A stretch of 64,000 bases of DNA from JACQFZ01 sp045810625 (GCA_045810625.1 JBJMVQ010000057.1:1-64000); one strand, 5' to 3'. Positions 33,535 to 42,632 are shown, numbered from the stretch's first letter. Made by a program: numbers and translations. The notes: a model not told the origin generated them from the letters alone.

Positions 33535-33884
33535 GGCTTCTCCCTACGAGCGTGGGGTTTGTACAGGCCGGTCGTACGGCAAGACCGGCTGCGAGATGAA
33601 TCTGTCCTGAGCGATCGGAAAACGGTGTTAGCGTTTAATACCCGGGACCGATGCCGTGCACACCGGCACTACTGCACTTCCGCTCCTTAGTTATCGACCG
33701 TCGATGCTCGCGCAGATAGCAAATACCGTCAAACACTTGGCGCTATCTGTGTTAGCAAAATCTAGACACTCGATAGGGGACTTTCAAGTTAACGCGGCCG
33801 GCCCGGTGTCGACGCCGAGAGTGTTCGTGAACAGCGAATTTGCAGGCCCGGTGACCGGCCGTCGGGACGCGCGCAAGGAGTGAT
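33535..33884. other. Non-coding spacer with an inverted repeat
   Basis: This 350-base stretch lies between two minus-strand genes. No credible gene was found. It contains an 8-bp inverted repeat (CAGATAGC at 33713-33720, GCTATCTG at 33742-33749) with centres 29 bases apart, which could be an operator for the barrel gene downstream on the minus strand. No terminator was recognised. Confidence 0.5.
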
Positions 33885-34892
33885 TCAAAAACCGCCCATG
33901 CCGACTCGATTTCCGCCGGATTGCTTCGCGGTCTGCACGGCATTTTCGGCGCCGGCGAGTAGAACCGAGACGTCGACCGAGGCGCGCAGCTGAACCGCGC
34001 CGACGGATACGGTGACCGACGGCAGGATGCTTTCGTCCGACATGATGATGACCGCCTCGCTCACCGCGTGCCGCACGCGCTCGCCGACGCGGCAAGCGGC
34101 AAGCACGTCGGCATCCGGCAGCACGATGGCAAACGCTGCCTCCGCGTAACACGCGATCAGGTCGGTCGGCCGCACATTATTGATCAAGGTTTGCGCCACT
34201 GCGTAACGGGCGTGGTCGCCGGCGTCGGCCCCCCACAGGGCGACGTATTGGGCAAAATCATCGATCTCGACCAGCAGCAGCGCGACCGCGGCATTGTTCA
34301 TTGCGCTGCGCGTTAGCACCCGCGGCAACGTCGATTCCAGCCACATCCGATTGTGCAATCCGGTACTCTCATCGAGCGTCGCGTGGCGCTTGTACGAAGT
34401 CTTGAGCGTGGTGCTCGCTTCGAGCGTTGCGCCGACGCGCAGCCGTGCCGCGAGAAGCGCGAGCCAGTTGCGGGCAATCTCGTGGGACGCGTTGATCAGC
34501 GCCCACGCCGCTTTGCGATCCACCACGAGGACCCGGGTCGGCGCGAACGCCGAAATCGTCCAACGGATCGCGTCCGCCTGCAGCAGAAAAAGCTCACCGA
34601 CGCTGTCGCCGGGATTGACGAACACGTCCGGTACGGTGGAGGTGCGATCCCGAAGCTGGAGCCGCCCGCTCAGGACGAGATAAACGGCCGGACAGACCTC
34701 GCCAGACCGCAACAAGATTTCGCCCGCCGCGAGTTGTCTCACCGGGCAATCGCGCAGCAGCGGCACGATTGTTTCCTGGTGGGCATCCTTGAACAGCGCG
34801 AGCCGCGCGAGTTCTCTACGCGAAACGCGCGTGGCCGCCGTCGCGCGCGCTTCCCGGCGCAGATCGGCGAACGTCTTGGGCGGTGGGCTCAT
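33885..34892 (-). CDS. cNMP-binding protein with degenerate GGDEF domain
   Basis: A 335-residue soluble protein. Residues about 44-135 form a cyclic-nucleotide-binding-type beta barrel (AGEILLRSGEVCPAVYLVL, then PGDSVGELFLL), and residues about 172-330 form a GGDEF-family domain beginning LDESTGLHNRMWLE. The signature is AEAAF (250-254) in place of GGDEF, and no RxxD inhibition site precedes it in the usual place, so cyclase activity is not expected. It may bind GTP or c-di-GMP, or act through protein contacts. The CNB part lacks an obvious full cAMP phosphate-binding cassette, so its ligand is open. Confidence 0.88.
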   Translation of the reverse strand: MSPPPKTFADLRREARATAATRVSRRELARLALFKDAHQETIVPLLRDCPVRQLAAGEILLRSGEVCPAVYLVLSGRLQLRDRTSTVPDVFVNPGDSVGELFLLQADAIRWTISAFAPTRVLVVDRKAAWALINASHEIARNWLALLAARLRVGATLEASTTLKTSYKRHATLDESTGLHNRMWLESTLPRVLTRSAMNNAAVALLLVEIDDFAQYVALWGADAGDHARYAVAQTLINNVRPTDLIACYAEAAFAIVLPDADVLAACRVGERVRHAVSEAVIIMSDESILPSVTVSVGAVQLRASVDVSVLLAGAENAVQTAKQSGGNRVGMGGF

Positions 34893-35009
34893 GGTCTTCT
34901 CAGGCCGATTGGCTGTGCTAAAGCAAGCTTAGTGCCAGCCAGGACTGCATGCCGCCAAAAATCCGGCGTCAAACCCCGGTCGTCACTTCTCGGAGCCGCA
35001 TCGGGTCGG

Positions 35010-35015
35010 TAGAAT
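35010..35015 (+). promoter_or_regulatory. Possible -10 element for argS
   Basis: TAGAAT lies 28 bases before the argS TTG start. No clear -35 hexamer is visible. The position and word are like those before rph. Confidence 0.3.
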
Positions 35016-35042
35016 CCGCCGTCCCGTTTACGAAAAAGCCCC

Positions 35043-36776
35043 TTGAAACACCATCTGGAGGGCCTGATCGCGCAGGCCTTGGAACAGCTACGCGAAGGCG
35101 GCGTGCCGCTCCCGGACCCGCTTCCTGCCATCGAAATCGAGCGCACGCGCGCCAAGGAACACGGGGATTTCGCCTGCAACGTCGCGTTGACCCTGGCAAG
35201 AACCGCGCGCCTGAAGCCGCGCGAGCTTGCCGCGCGGCTCGTCGCTGTCATTCCGACGTCTGAAAAAGTCTCGCGAACGGAGGTCGCCGGACCGGGCTTC
35301 ATCAATTTTTACCTGCGCGATGACGCATTTCTCGACACCATCAGCACGGTTCTGATGCAAAGCGTAGCGTATGGGCGAAGCACGGTCGGCGCCAACCGGC
35401 GTGTGCAGGTCGAGTTCGTCTCGGCGAATCCGACGGGACCGCTCCATGTCGGACACGGACGCGGGGCAGCGTACGGGGCAAGTCTCGCCAACCTGCTGGA
35501 TGCCGTCGGCTTCCGTGTGCATCGCGAGTTCTATGTGAACGACGCCGGCCGACAGATGGACATCCTCGCGGTCTCGGTCTGGCTCCGTTACCTCGAGGCG
35601 CGCGGCAGCGCCGTGGCTTTCCCGGCGGACGGTTACCGCGGCGATTACGTGCGCGATATCGCCGGGTCGCTGCTCGCGAAACACGCCGATCGATTCGACC
35701 GTCCGGCAAATCTCAGCGTGACGACGGATGATCCGGACAAGGCGCTCGATCAACTGATCGACAACACGAAGACAACACTCGGCGCCGACTGGAATGAGCT
35801 TCATCGCTTCGCGCTCGAGGCGATGCTCGCCGATCAGCGCGACGATCTTGCGGCCTTCCGCGTCGCGTTCGATGAATGGTTCTCGGAACAGTCGCTCTAC
35901 AAAAACCGGGCGGTCGAAAAAGCTATCGCGATACTGCGCGAACGCGGGCACCTTTATGAAAAAGACGGCGCGGTTTGGTTTCGCTCGACGGCCTTCGGCG
36001 ACGAAAAGGACCGGGTGGTGACGCGTGAAAACGGACAGCACACCTACTTCGCTTCGGACATCGCGTACCACCTGAACAAGTTCGAGCGTGGCTTCGATCA
36101 CGTAATCGACATCTGGGGCGCAGATCATCACGGGTACATACCGCGGGTCAAAGGAGCGCTCAAGGCGTTGGGCCTCGACCCGGCAAAGCTCGAGATCGCC
36201 TTGGTGCAGTTCGCGGTCTTGTACCGCGGGGGCGTAAAGGTCGCGATGGGGAAGCGCTCGGGCGATTTCGTGACGCTGCGCGAGTTGCGCGAGGAAGTGG
36301 GGAACGACGCCGCGCGGTTCTTCTATGTGCTGCGCAAGAGCGAACAGCACATGGACTTCGACCTCGATCTCGCGAAATCCGAATCGGCCGACAACCCGGT
36401 GTACTACGTGCAGTACGCCCACGCCCGCGTCTGTAGCGTCTTCAAACAAATGCGCGAGAAGGGTCTGACGCACGATCGAGACAATGGCGCCCGGCATTTG
36501 CGCCTGCTCGCGGAAGCGCACGAAAAAGGCCTGGTCGCACGGCTCGCGGCGTATCCCGAGGTGCTCGAAACCGCCGCCCTCGCGCACGAGCCGCACCAGC
36601 TCGCGCATTTCCTGCGCGAGCTCGCGTACGATTTTCATACGTACTACAACACCCACACGTTTCTCGTCGAGGAGAAGAATCTGCGCGACGCCCGACTCAA
36701 TCTGATTGAGGCCGCGCGCATCGTCATCGCGAACGCGCTCACGCTCCTCGGCGTGTCCGCCCCGGAGAGCATGTAG
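35043..36776 (+). CDS. argS: Arginyl-tRNA synthetase
   Basis: Class I aminoacyl-tRNA synthetase charging tRNA-Arg. The 577-residue protein has the N-terminal Add1 domain, HVGH (135-138) as the HIGH motif in PTGPLHVGHGRG, the bacterial variant of KMSKS in VAMGKRSG, and a C-terminal DALR anticodon-binding domain. The start is TTG: it gives an N-terminus that fits the family (MKHHLEGLIAQAL), and no in-frame ATG or GTG gives a better one. No strong ribosome site is visible before it. The SPOR gene begins one base after the stop. Confidence 0.95.
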   Translation: MKHHLEGLIAQALEQLREGGVPLPDPLPAIEIERTRAKEHGDFACNVALTLARTARLKPRELAARLVAVIPTSEKVSRTEVAGPGFINFYLRDDAFLDTISTVLMQSVAYGRSTVGANRRVQVEFVSANPTGPLHVGHGRGAAYGASLANLLDAVGFRVHREFYVNDAGRQMDILAVSVWLRYLEARGSAVAFPADGYRGDYVRDIAGSLLAKHADRFDRPANLSVTTDDPDKALDQLIDNTKTTLGADWNELHRFALEAMLADQRDDLAAFRVAFDEWFSEQSLYKNRAVEKAIAILRERGHLYEKDGAVWFRSTAFGDEKDRVVTRENGQHTYFASDIAYHLNKFERGFDHVIDIWGADHHGYIPRVKGALKALGLDPAKLEIALVQFAVLYRGGVKVAMGKRSGDFVTLRELREEVGNDAARFFYVLRKSEQHMDFDLDLAKSESADNPVYYVQYAHARVCSVFKQMREKGLTHDRDNGARHLRLLAEAHEKGLVARLAAYPEVLETAALAHEPHQLAHFLRELAYDFHTYYNTHTFLVEEKNLRDARLNLIEAARIVIANALTLLGVSAPESM

Positions 36777-36777
36777 A

Positions 36778-37356
36778 GTGGCGCGCGGGCGCGCCTCGGG
36801 AAGGAGCGGAAGCAAAAAACGCCTGCCCGGGTGGGCGATCCTACTGCTCGGTTTGGTTCTCGGCGTCGCTTCGGTGCTGGTGACACAGCTCATCGTCAAA
36901 CGCGCCGGCTCAACCGATGGGCTGGCCGGTCTCTTTACCCTAAAGCCAAAACGCACCGAATCACCGGTACCGAAGCGGGCGGAGCCCGCCGCGCCGGCAA
37001 AGCCGAAGCTGGACTTCTACACCGTGTTGCCGGAGCTCGAAACGGTGCTGCCGGAGCGAGGTTCGCGTACGCGGACGGCGCGAACGGAGCCGACGGCTGC
37101 CAACACTGATGTCCGCTATATATTACAGGCGGGTTCGTTCGCGACGTTTCAGGAAGCGGATCAGCTCAAGGCGCGGCTCGCACTGCAAGGACTACAGGCG
37201 CAGATCCAAAAGGTCACGATCGAAGGCAAGGGCGAGTATCATCGCGTCCGCCTCGGACCATACGAAAAGCAGGATGAGCTCGATAGCGTAAGTCGAGAGC
37301 TGAGCAAGCTCGGGATCAAGCCAATAAGGCTCGCGGTGAAAAAAGCTGCAGGATAA
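36778..37356 (+). CDS. SPOR-domain protein, FtsN-like
   Basis: A bitopic protein of 192 residues: basic cytoplasmic N-terminus, one transmembrane helix (about 18-40, GWAILLLGLVLGVASVLV), a Pro/Lys-rich linker, and a C-terminal SPOR domain (about 112-188, YILQAGSFATFQEADQLKARL to VRLGPYEKQDELDS). SPOR domains bind denuded septal peptidoglycan. The argS-SPOR pair is a common neighbourhood for FtsN-like division proteins. The start is GTG with one base between it and the argS stop. Confidence 0.9.
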   Translation: MARGRASGRSGSKKRLPGWAILLLGLVLGVASVLVTQLIVKRAGSTDGLAGLFTLKPKRTESPVPKRAEPAAPAKPKLDFYTVLPELETVLPERGSRTRTARTEPTAANTDVRYILQAGSFATFQEADQLKARLALQGLQAQIQKVTIEGKGEYHRVRLGPYEKQDELDSVSRELSKLGIKPIRLAVKKAAG

Positions 37357-37682
37357 TGGAGAAAACCGGGCCGCTCGGGAAAGAGAAGACCTAACCGCAG
37401 AGGACGCGGAGGAAGACGGGAAAGAATTTACGTTATTTAGTTAACGGCTTTGTGTTTTTGGCGAATTCATCAAACCGTCCGGACACTGTAGAGTCGAAGC
37501 GTTTTTACTTCACAATTTTTTACTTCGTGTCGGCTCGGGTAAAACCGTTTTCACGTAGTCGGGCTCGAACGCGCTGCGGGTCGGGAAGGCTCCGAGCGAA
37601 GCTTCTTGCTTCAAATCTTTTCCTCTGCGTCCTTCGCGTCCTCTGCGGTTAATCCTTCTTTCTCTAACTGACTCCTATCGGG
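37357..37682. other. Spacer holding an inverted-repeat element
   Basis: Convergent spacer of 326 bases between the SPOR gene and speA. Most of it is occupied by an element with 16-bp terminal inverted repeats (37392-37651). A short hairpin (CTGAC/GTCAG) overlaps the speA stop near 37668-37686. No gene was found. Confidence 0.6.
37392..37651. repeat. MITE-like element with 16-bp terminal inverted repeats
   Basis: The left end TAACCGCAGAGGACGC (37392-37407) is matched exactly in reverse complement at 37636-37651. Similarity continues inward with gaps for about 20 more bases (GGAGGAAGACGGGAAAG on the left, GAAGGACGCAGAGGAAAAG on the right when read inward). The centre, about 190 bases, is AT-richer than neighbouring genes and has no transposase or other frame. 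It may be a miniature element, or a long hairpin ending transcription from both sides. Confidence 0.7.
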
Positions 37683-39566
37683 TCAGTCTTCCAGATACGT
37701 GTAACCCTCGAGCCCGCCCGCCAGCTCTTTTAGGAAACGTTCGCGCTGATCGCGATCGAGGCCCGATGCGCTTTCTACTTTTTCGCGGTACGCCGCGAGT
37801 AGATCCTTCGCGTCGAATTCGACATAGCGCAACACGGAATCGACGGTATCGCCCCGACGCGGCGTAACCAACCGATGTCCGCCGTCGGGGGTGAGCTCGA
37901 CGTTCACCGAATCGGTGTCGCCGAACAGATTGTGCATGTCGCCGAGTATTTCCTGATAGGCGCCGACGAGAAAGATGCCGAGCAGATACGGATCGCCGTT
38001 GCGCATCGGGTGCAGCGGGAGCGTCGTATCGACACCTTCCGAGTTAACGTAGAGATCCACGCGTCCATCCGAATCGCACGTGATGTCTTGCAGCACTGCG
38101 CGGCGGGTGGGGCGCTCGTCGAGCCGGTTGAGGGGCAGGATCGGAAAAATCTGATCGATCGCCCAATGATCCGGCATCGACTGAAACAGCGAGAAGTTAC
38201 AGAAGTACTTGTCGGCGAGCTTCTCGTTCAGCTCATCGAGGACTTCACGGTGGGCCTTCGCCGCCGGTTCGAGCAGCTCGCGCACTTTCCAGCAGGTGGC
38301 GAAGTAAATCTGCTCGGCGCGAGCCCGTTGCGCGAGCGAGAGCACGCCGTGATTGAACATACCCTGCGCCTGAGCCAGATAGTACGCCGCATCGTGGTAT
38401 GCCTCGATGGCGGAGCGACTGGCGACGTTCGTATACGAGTGCCACATGTCGCGAATCAATGCCGGCTCGTCCGCACGGGGCGCGCGCACCGTGCCCGAGC
38501 CCGGCGCGCGTTCGCTTTCCACGACGTTCGTAATCAACACCGCGTGGTGCGCGGTGAGCGCGCGCCCGGATTCGCTCACGATGTCCGGATGCGGTAACCC
38601 CTTTTCATCGCAAATCTCCGCGATGCCGTACACGATGTTGTTCGCGTACTCCTGCACCGAATAGTTGGTCGAGCAGAAACTGCGCGAGCGCGTGCCCTCG
38701 TAATCGACGCCGAGGCCGCCGCCGACGTTCAATACTTCGATCTCGGCGCCGAGCGCGCGCAGCTCCGCGTAGTAGCGCGCCGCTTCACGCATGGCCGATT
38801 GGATGTGCTGCACGTTCGCGATTTGCGAACCCATGTGGAAATGCACCATCTGCAGTGCGCCGAGCGCGCCAGCTTCGCGCAGCCGCTCGCAGGCGCGCAA
38901 TGCGTCCGACGCCGCGAGCCCGAACTTCGATTTTTCGCCGCCCGTGTTCTGCCATTTGCCGGCGCCGATCGACGCGAGGCGCACGCGCAGACCGAGCAGC
39001 GGCGTAACACCGAGGCTCTTGGCCTCCGAGAGCACCAGCTCGAGCTCCGACAATTTCTCGACGACGATATACACACGGTGACCGAGCGCTCTTCCGATGA
39101 GCGCCAAGCGGATGTATTCGCGGTCCTTGTAGCCATTGCAGACGACAATGCCGTTAGGGCGCGAACGTGCGAGGACCGCGAGCAGCTCGGGCTTCGATCC
39201 CGCTTCGAGGCCAATGCGCTCGCCGCCGCTTGCGAGCAAGGCTTCGACGACGCTGCGTTGCTGGTTGACTTTGATCGGATAAACCGCCGTATACCGGCCA
39301 TTGAAGCTACGCTCGCGTGCGGCTGCATCGAATGCGTTGCAGAGTTCCTGCACGCGATGCTGGAGGATGCCGGAAAAGCGGACCAGCACCGGCAGCGCGA
39401 GATCGAGCGCACGAAACTCCCGCGTCAGCTCGTAGAGATCGACGGCGTGCGGCGAGCCGGGATCGGGCCGCACGACGACATGGCCGCGATCGTTGACGTC
39501 GAAATAGCCGTTGCCCCAGTGGGCGATGTTGTACTCGTCGCGGGCCTTGGAAGTGCTCCAGCTCAT
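37683..39566 (-). CDS. speA: Biosynthetic arginine decarboxylase
   Basis: PLP-dependent fold III decarboxylase turning arginine into agmatine, first step of the agmatine route to putrescine and spermidine. The 627-residue protein shows YPIKVNQQ with the PLP lysine Lys99, NVGGGLGVDYEGT, and the C-terminal CDSDGRVDLY containing the catalytic cysteine. Length fits the family. The ATG at 39566 was chosen; a TTG two codons earlier is also possible. It is divergent from speE across a hairpin-rich spacer, so the two polyamine genes may be regulated together. Confidence 0.96.
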   Translation of the reverse strand: MSWSTSKARDEYNIAHWGNGYFDVNDRGHVVVRPDPGSPHAVDLYELTREFRALDLALPVLVRFSGILQHRVQELCNAFDAAARERSFNGRYTAVYPIKVNQQRSVVEALLASGGERIGLEAGSKPELLAVLARSRPNGIVVCNGYKDREYIRLALIGRALGHRVYIVVEKLSELELVLSEAKSLGVTPLLGLRVRLASIGAGKWQNTGGEKSKFGLAASDALRACERLREAGALGALQMVHFHMGSQIANVQHIQSAMREAARYYAELRALGAEIEVLNVGGGLGVDYEGTRSRSFCSTNYSVQEYANNIVYGIAEICDEKGLPHPDIVSESGRALTAHHAVLITNVVESERAPGSGTVRAPRADEPALIRDMWHSYTNVASRSAIEAYHDAAYYLAQAQGMFNHGVLSLAQRARAEQIYFATCWKVRELLEPAAKAHREVLDELNEKLADKYFCNFSLFQSMPDHWAIDQIFPILPLNRLDERPTRRAVLQDITCDSDGRVDLYVNSEGVDTTLPLHPMRNGDPYLLGIFLVGAYQEILGDMHNLFGDTDSVNVELTPDGGHRLVTPRRGDTVDSVLRYVEFDAKDLLAAYREKVESASGLDRDQRERFLKELAGGLEGYTYLED

Positions 39567-39846
39567 CGGCAACCGTGGACGTTGAGGAGGCCGAATTATG
39601 GAGGAATCATCCCGAGAAGAAAACTTAGCCGTTCGTTAAAAACGAACTGCTAGCGCCACAAGGACGTGCCGCCTCGAAGATCAAAACACGCGAGCGCTCG
39701 ATCTTCGGAGCGAGGCGCGGCAGGCGCCGCCCCGAAGCGAGTTGAAAAACGCCAGGGACGTCTTTTTCAAAAAACTGCTAAGAGCGGCTTTTGCTTCGCG
39801 GCGCGCTTCGGTATCGTGAGCGCCCTCGATCGATCCGGGGCAAACG
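39567..39846. promoter_or_regulatory. Hairpin-rich divergent spacer between speA and speE
   Basis: Three inverted repeats lie in this 280-base spacer: GTTCGTT/AACGAAC at 39631-39637/39641-39647; CGAAGATC/GATCTTCG near 39675-39710 with an outer GCCTCG/CGAGGC; and TTGAAAAA/TTTTTCAA at 39742-39749/39763-39770. A direct repeat AACTGCTA occurs at about 39644 and 39773. The third hairpin has U-rich character on the plus strand and could weaken speE transcription. Promoters were not located. Confidence 0.5.
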
Positions 39847-40704
39847 ATGGCACTCGACAAGACGTGGTACACCGAGCAATGGGCCGAACAGGGCGCGGCG
39901 ATCTCACTCAAGATTCGCGACAAGGTGCACGATGAGCAATCGCCTTATCAGCGCATCGAAATCTACGAGACGGAGACGTTCGGCACGCTCATGACGCTCG
40001 ACGGGCTCGTCATGGTGACCGATCGCGACAATTTCATTTACCACGAGATGATGTCGCACCCGGCGCTCTTCACGCATCCGCGTCCGCGGCGCGCGCTCAT
40101 CATTGGCGGGGGCGATTGCGGCACGCTGCGCGAGGTGTTGAAACACGGCACCGTCGAGCTCGCCGAGCAGGTGGAGCTCGATGAACGAGTGACCCGGGTC
40201 GCGGAGCGGTTTTTCCCGGAGCTGTGCGCGTCGAACAACGATCCGCGTGCGCGCCTGCACTTTGCCGACGGCATCGAGTGGGTGGCGCGCGCGGTGCCCG
40301 CATCGTATGACGTGATCATCGTCGACTCGACCGACCCGGTCGGTCCGGCGGCCGGCCTCTTCTCCGAGGAGTTCTATCGAAATTGCCTGCGCGCGCTCAC
40401 GGCCGAAGGCGTCGTCGTGGGTCAGAGCGAGTCGCCGCTATTTCATGCCGAGCTCATTCACACCGTGCAGCAGCGCTTTCGCGCCGCGGGTTTCGGCGAC
40501 GTCGTCACACTCAACTTTCCACAGTGCACGTATCCGTCCGGATGGTGGAGCGCCACACTCGCTCGCAAAAGCGGCTCCAGCGCTTTTCGGGAGCGCGACG
40601 CCGCGGACAGAAAATTTCTGACGCGCTACTACAGTCCGGCTATTCATCGGGCGGCGCAGGCGGCGCCTGCATTTCTCGAGGATTTACTCCGCAACCGTCG
40701 GTAA
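39847..40704 (+). CDS. speE: Spermidine synthase
   Basis: Aminopropyltransferase that joins putrescine and decarboxylated S-adenosylmethionine to spermidine. The 285-residue protein has the LIIGGGDCGTLRE motif (about 85-96), the acidic ELDERVTRV, FADGIEW, and the catalytic DSTDPVGPA loop near 157-165. Cys replaces Gly in the usual GGGDGG motif. Followed by a bidirectional terminator shared with amtB. Confidence 0.96.
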   Translation: MALDKTWYTEQWAEQGAAISLKIRDKVHDEQSPYQRIEIYETETFGTLMTLDGLVMVTDRDNFIYHEMMSHPALFTHPRPRRALIIGGGDCGTLREVLKHGTVELAEQVELDERVTRVAERFFPELCASNNDPRARLHFADGIEWVARAVPASYDVIIVDSTDPVGPAAGLFSEEFYRNCLRALTAEGVVVGQSESPLFHAELIHTVQQRFRAAGFGDVVTLNFPQCTYPSGWWSATLARKSGSSAFRERDAADRKFLTRYYSPAIHRAAQAAPAFLEDLLRNRR

Positions 40705-40710
40705 CGGCCC

Positions 40711-40749
40711 AAAAAAAACGGGCGCCCGAAGGCGCCCGAATACCTTTTT
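40711..40749. terminator. Bidirectional terminator between speE and amtB
   Basis: An 8-bp stem (CGGGCGCC at 40719-40726, GGCGCCCG at 40731-40738) with a CGAA tetraloop. On the minus strand it is followed at once by eight U residues, ideal for amtB; on the plus strand a five-U run comes seven bases later, serving speE less strongly. Confidence 0.88.
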
Positions 40750-40763
40750 AGTACCCGCCCTAA

Positions 40764-42227
40764 TCAAACGTTGTAAGCGGTTTCGCCGTGCTCGGTGATG
40801 TCCAAACCTTCACGCTCGGCGTCTTCGCTCGGCCGTAGGCCGATGGTGAGGTCGATGAGCTTGAAGAGCACGAACGCCACGACACCCGACCAAACGAGCG
40901 TCGTGCCGACGGCCCAGAGCTGACTGATTACCTGGCCGGTCAGATCAAAGGCTCCAACCGCATTTTTTTCGTAGTCGAAGATACCCGTGCCGCCGAGCGC
41001 GGGGTCGACGAATACACCCGTCAAAATCGCGCCGAGGATGCCGCCCACGCAGTGAATACCGAAGGCATCGAGCGCGTCGTCGTAGCCGAGCTTGCCTTTG
41101 AGCCAGGTCACCGCCCAGAAGCAGACGACGCCCGCACCGAGGCCGATGACCAGCGCTCCGCCGACACCGACGAAACCGGAAGCCGGCGTGATCGCAACCA
41201 GACCCGCGACCGCACCCGACGCCGCGCCGAGCATCGACGGTTTGCCGCGGAACAGCCATTCCACGAACATCCAGGCCAACGCCGCGACCATCGTGGCGAA
41301 CATGGTATTGACCAGCGCGACGACTGCACCGCCCGCCGCTTCCAGATTCGAGCCGGCGTTAAAGCCGAACCAGCCGGTCCAAAGCAGGCAGGCGCCGATC
41401 ATCGTCAGCGTCAGGCTATGCGGTGGCATCGCCGTACGCGGGTAGCCGACCCGCTTGCCGAGCGCGAGCGCGGCCATCAGCCCAGCGATGCCGGAGTTGA
41501 TGTGCACGACCGTCCCGCCCGCGAAATCGATCGCGCCCTTGGCAAACAGGAATCCGGACGGGTCTTTGAAAGCGGACGGCCCGCCCCAGAACCACACCAT
41601 GTGTGCGATCGGCGCGTACGAGAACGTGAACCACAGCGCCGAAAAAACCAGTACCGCGGAGAACTTGATGCGTTCGGCATACGAGCCGGCGATCAAGCAG
41701 GTCGTGATGGCCGCAAAGGTGAGCTGGAACATCGCGAACACGAGTTCCGGAATCGCCACGCCCTTCGTAAACGTCTCGGACATCGAATCGGGCGTCACGC
41801 CTTTCAAAAACACCTTGTCGAGCCCGCCGATGAAGCTGTTCATCGAGCCGCCCGCCGAGAACGCGAGACTGTAGCCGTACACTACCCAGAGCACGCCGAT
41901 CAGACAGAAAACGGCGAACACATGCATCAGGGTCGACAGCGCGTTCTTCGAACGCACTAGGCCACCGTAGAAGAGCGCGAGGCCGGGGACGGTCATCAAC
42001 AGGACGAGGATGGTCGATATCATCATCCAGGCGGTGTCGCCCTTGTCGACCTTCATCGCGGGCGCCGCGGGGGCGGCCGGGGCGGGCGCCGTAGAGGCCG
42101 CTGGCGTCGAGGCCGCGGGCGCCGGGCTGGCGGGCTGGTCCGCCGCGAAGCTGATGGCGGGCAGAGCTCCGAGCAAACCGACGAGCAGCGCGCCGAGTAA
42201 GGTGAATCTTGCGAGTCGTTTTTTCAT
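40764..42227 (-). CDS. amtB: Ammonium transporter
   Basis: Trimeric inner-membrane ammonium channel. The 487-residue precursor has a signal peptide (about 1-29), an Ala/Pro-rich linker, and eleven hydrophobic helices with the family motifs FYGGLVRSKN, the first pore histidine in YAPIAHMVWFWGG and the second in GIHCVGGILGAI. The tail LDITEHGETAYNV is the usual C-terminus that GlnK contacts. The ATG at 42227 follows AGGGGG by nine bases, preferred over an ATG three codons upstream directly touching the AGGGGG. It starts 13 bases after the glnK stop. Confidence 0.96.
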   Translation of the reverse strand: MKKRLARFTLLGALLVGLLGALPAISFAADQPASPAPAASTPAASTAPAPAAPAAPAMKVDKGDTAWMMISTILVLLMTVPGLALFYGGLVRSKNALSTLMHVFAVFCLIGVLWVVYGYSLAFSAGGSMNSFIGGLDKVFLKGVTPDSMSETFTKGVAIPELVFAMFQLTFAAITTCLIAGSYAERIKFSAVLVFSALWFTFSYAPIAHMVWFWGGPSAFKDPSGFLFAKGAIDFAGGTVVHINSGIAGLMAALALGKRVGYPRTAMPPHSLTLTMIGACLLWTGWFGFNAGSNLEAAGGAVVALVNTMFATMVAALAWMFVEWLFRGKPSMLGAASGAVAGLVAITPASGFVGVGGALVIGLGAGVVCFWAVTWLKGKLGYDDALDAFGIHCVGGILGAILTGVFVDPALGGTGIFDYEKNAVGAFDLTGQVISQLWAVGTTLVWSGVVAFVLFKLIDLTIGLRPSEDAEREGLDITEHGETAYNV

Positions 42228-42240
42228 TGTGTACATCCCC

Positions 42241-42579
42241 CTAGAGCGCATCTCGGCCGGTCTCGCCGGTACGGATGCGTACCACTTGTTCGAGATCGAA
42301 CACGAAGATTTTTCCGTCGCCGATCTTGTCGGTGCGCGCGGCTTTGGTCATCGCCTCGATCACGCGGTCCAGCATGTTGTCGTCGATCGCGACCTCGATT
42401 TTTACTTTCGGCAGAAAGTCGACCACGTACTCCGCGCCACGATAAAGCTCGGTGTGGCCCTTTTGCCGCCCGAAACCTTTCACCTCGGTGACCGTGACGC
42501 CTTGCACACCGACTTCGGACAATGCGTCGCGCACGTCATCGAGCTTGAATGGTTTAATGATTGCAGTGACGAATTTCAT
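42241..42579 (-). CDS. glnK: PII nitrogen regulatory protein
   Basis: Trimeric PII signal protein of 112 residues that senses ATP/ADP and 2-oxoglutarate and plugs AmtB. It has the uridylylation site Tyr51 in the T-loop (TELYRGAEY, 43-51), the B-loop TDKIGDGKIFV and the C-loop region VRIRTGETGRDAL. The start MKFVTAIIKP follows GGAGAGAG. Placement directly before amtB identifies it as the GlnK type rather than GlnB. Confidence 0.96.
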   Translation of the reverse strand: MKFVTAIIKPFKLDDVRDALSEVGVQGVTVTEVKGFGRQKGHTELYRGAEYVVDFLPKVKIEVAIDDNMLDRVIEAMTKAARTDKIGDGKIFVFDLEQVVRIRTGETGRDAL

Positions 42580-42632
42580 CTGCTCTCTCCTGCGGAAAAC
42601 CAGGGGGCCGGCAAGCCGGCCCCACGACTGGT

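Noticed and set aside
35088..36956. Minus-strand frame of 622 codons opposite argS
   Set aside because: Antisense shadow of a GC-rich gene; argS signature motifs confirm the plus strand.
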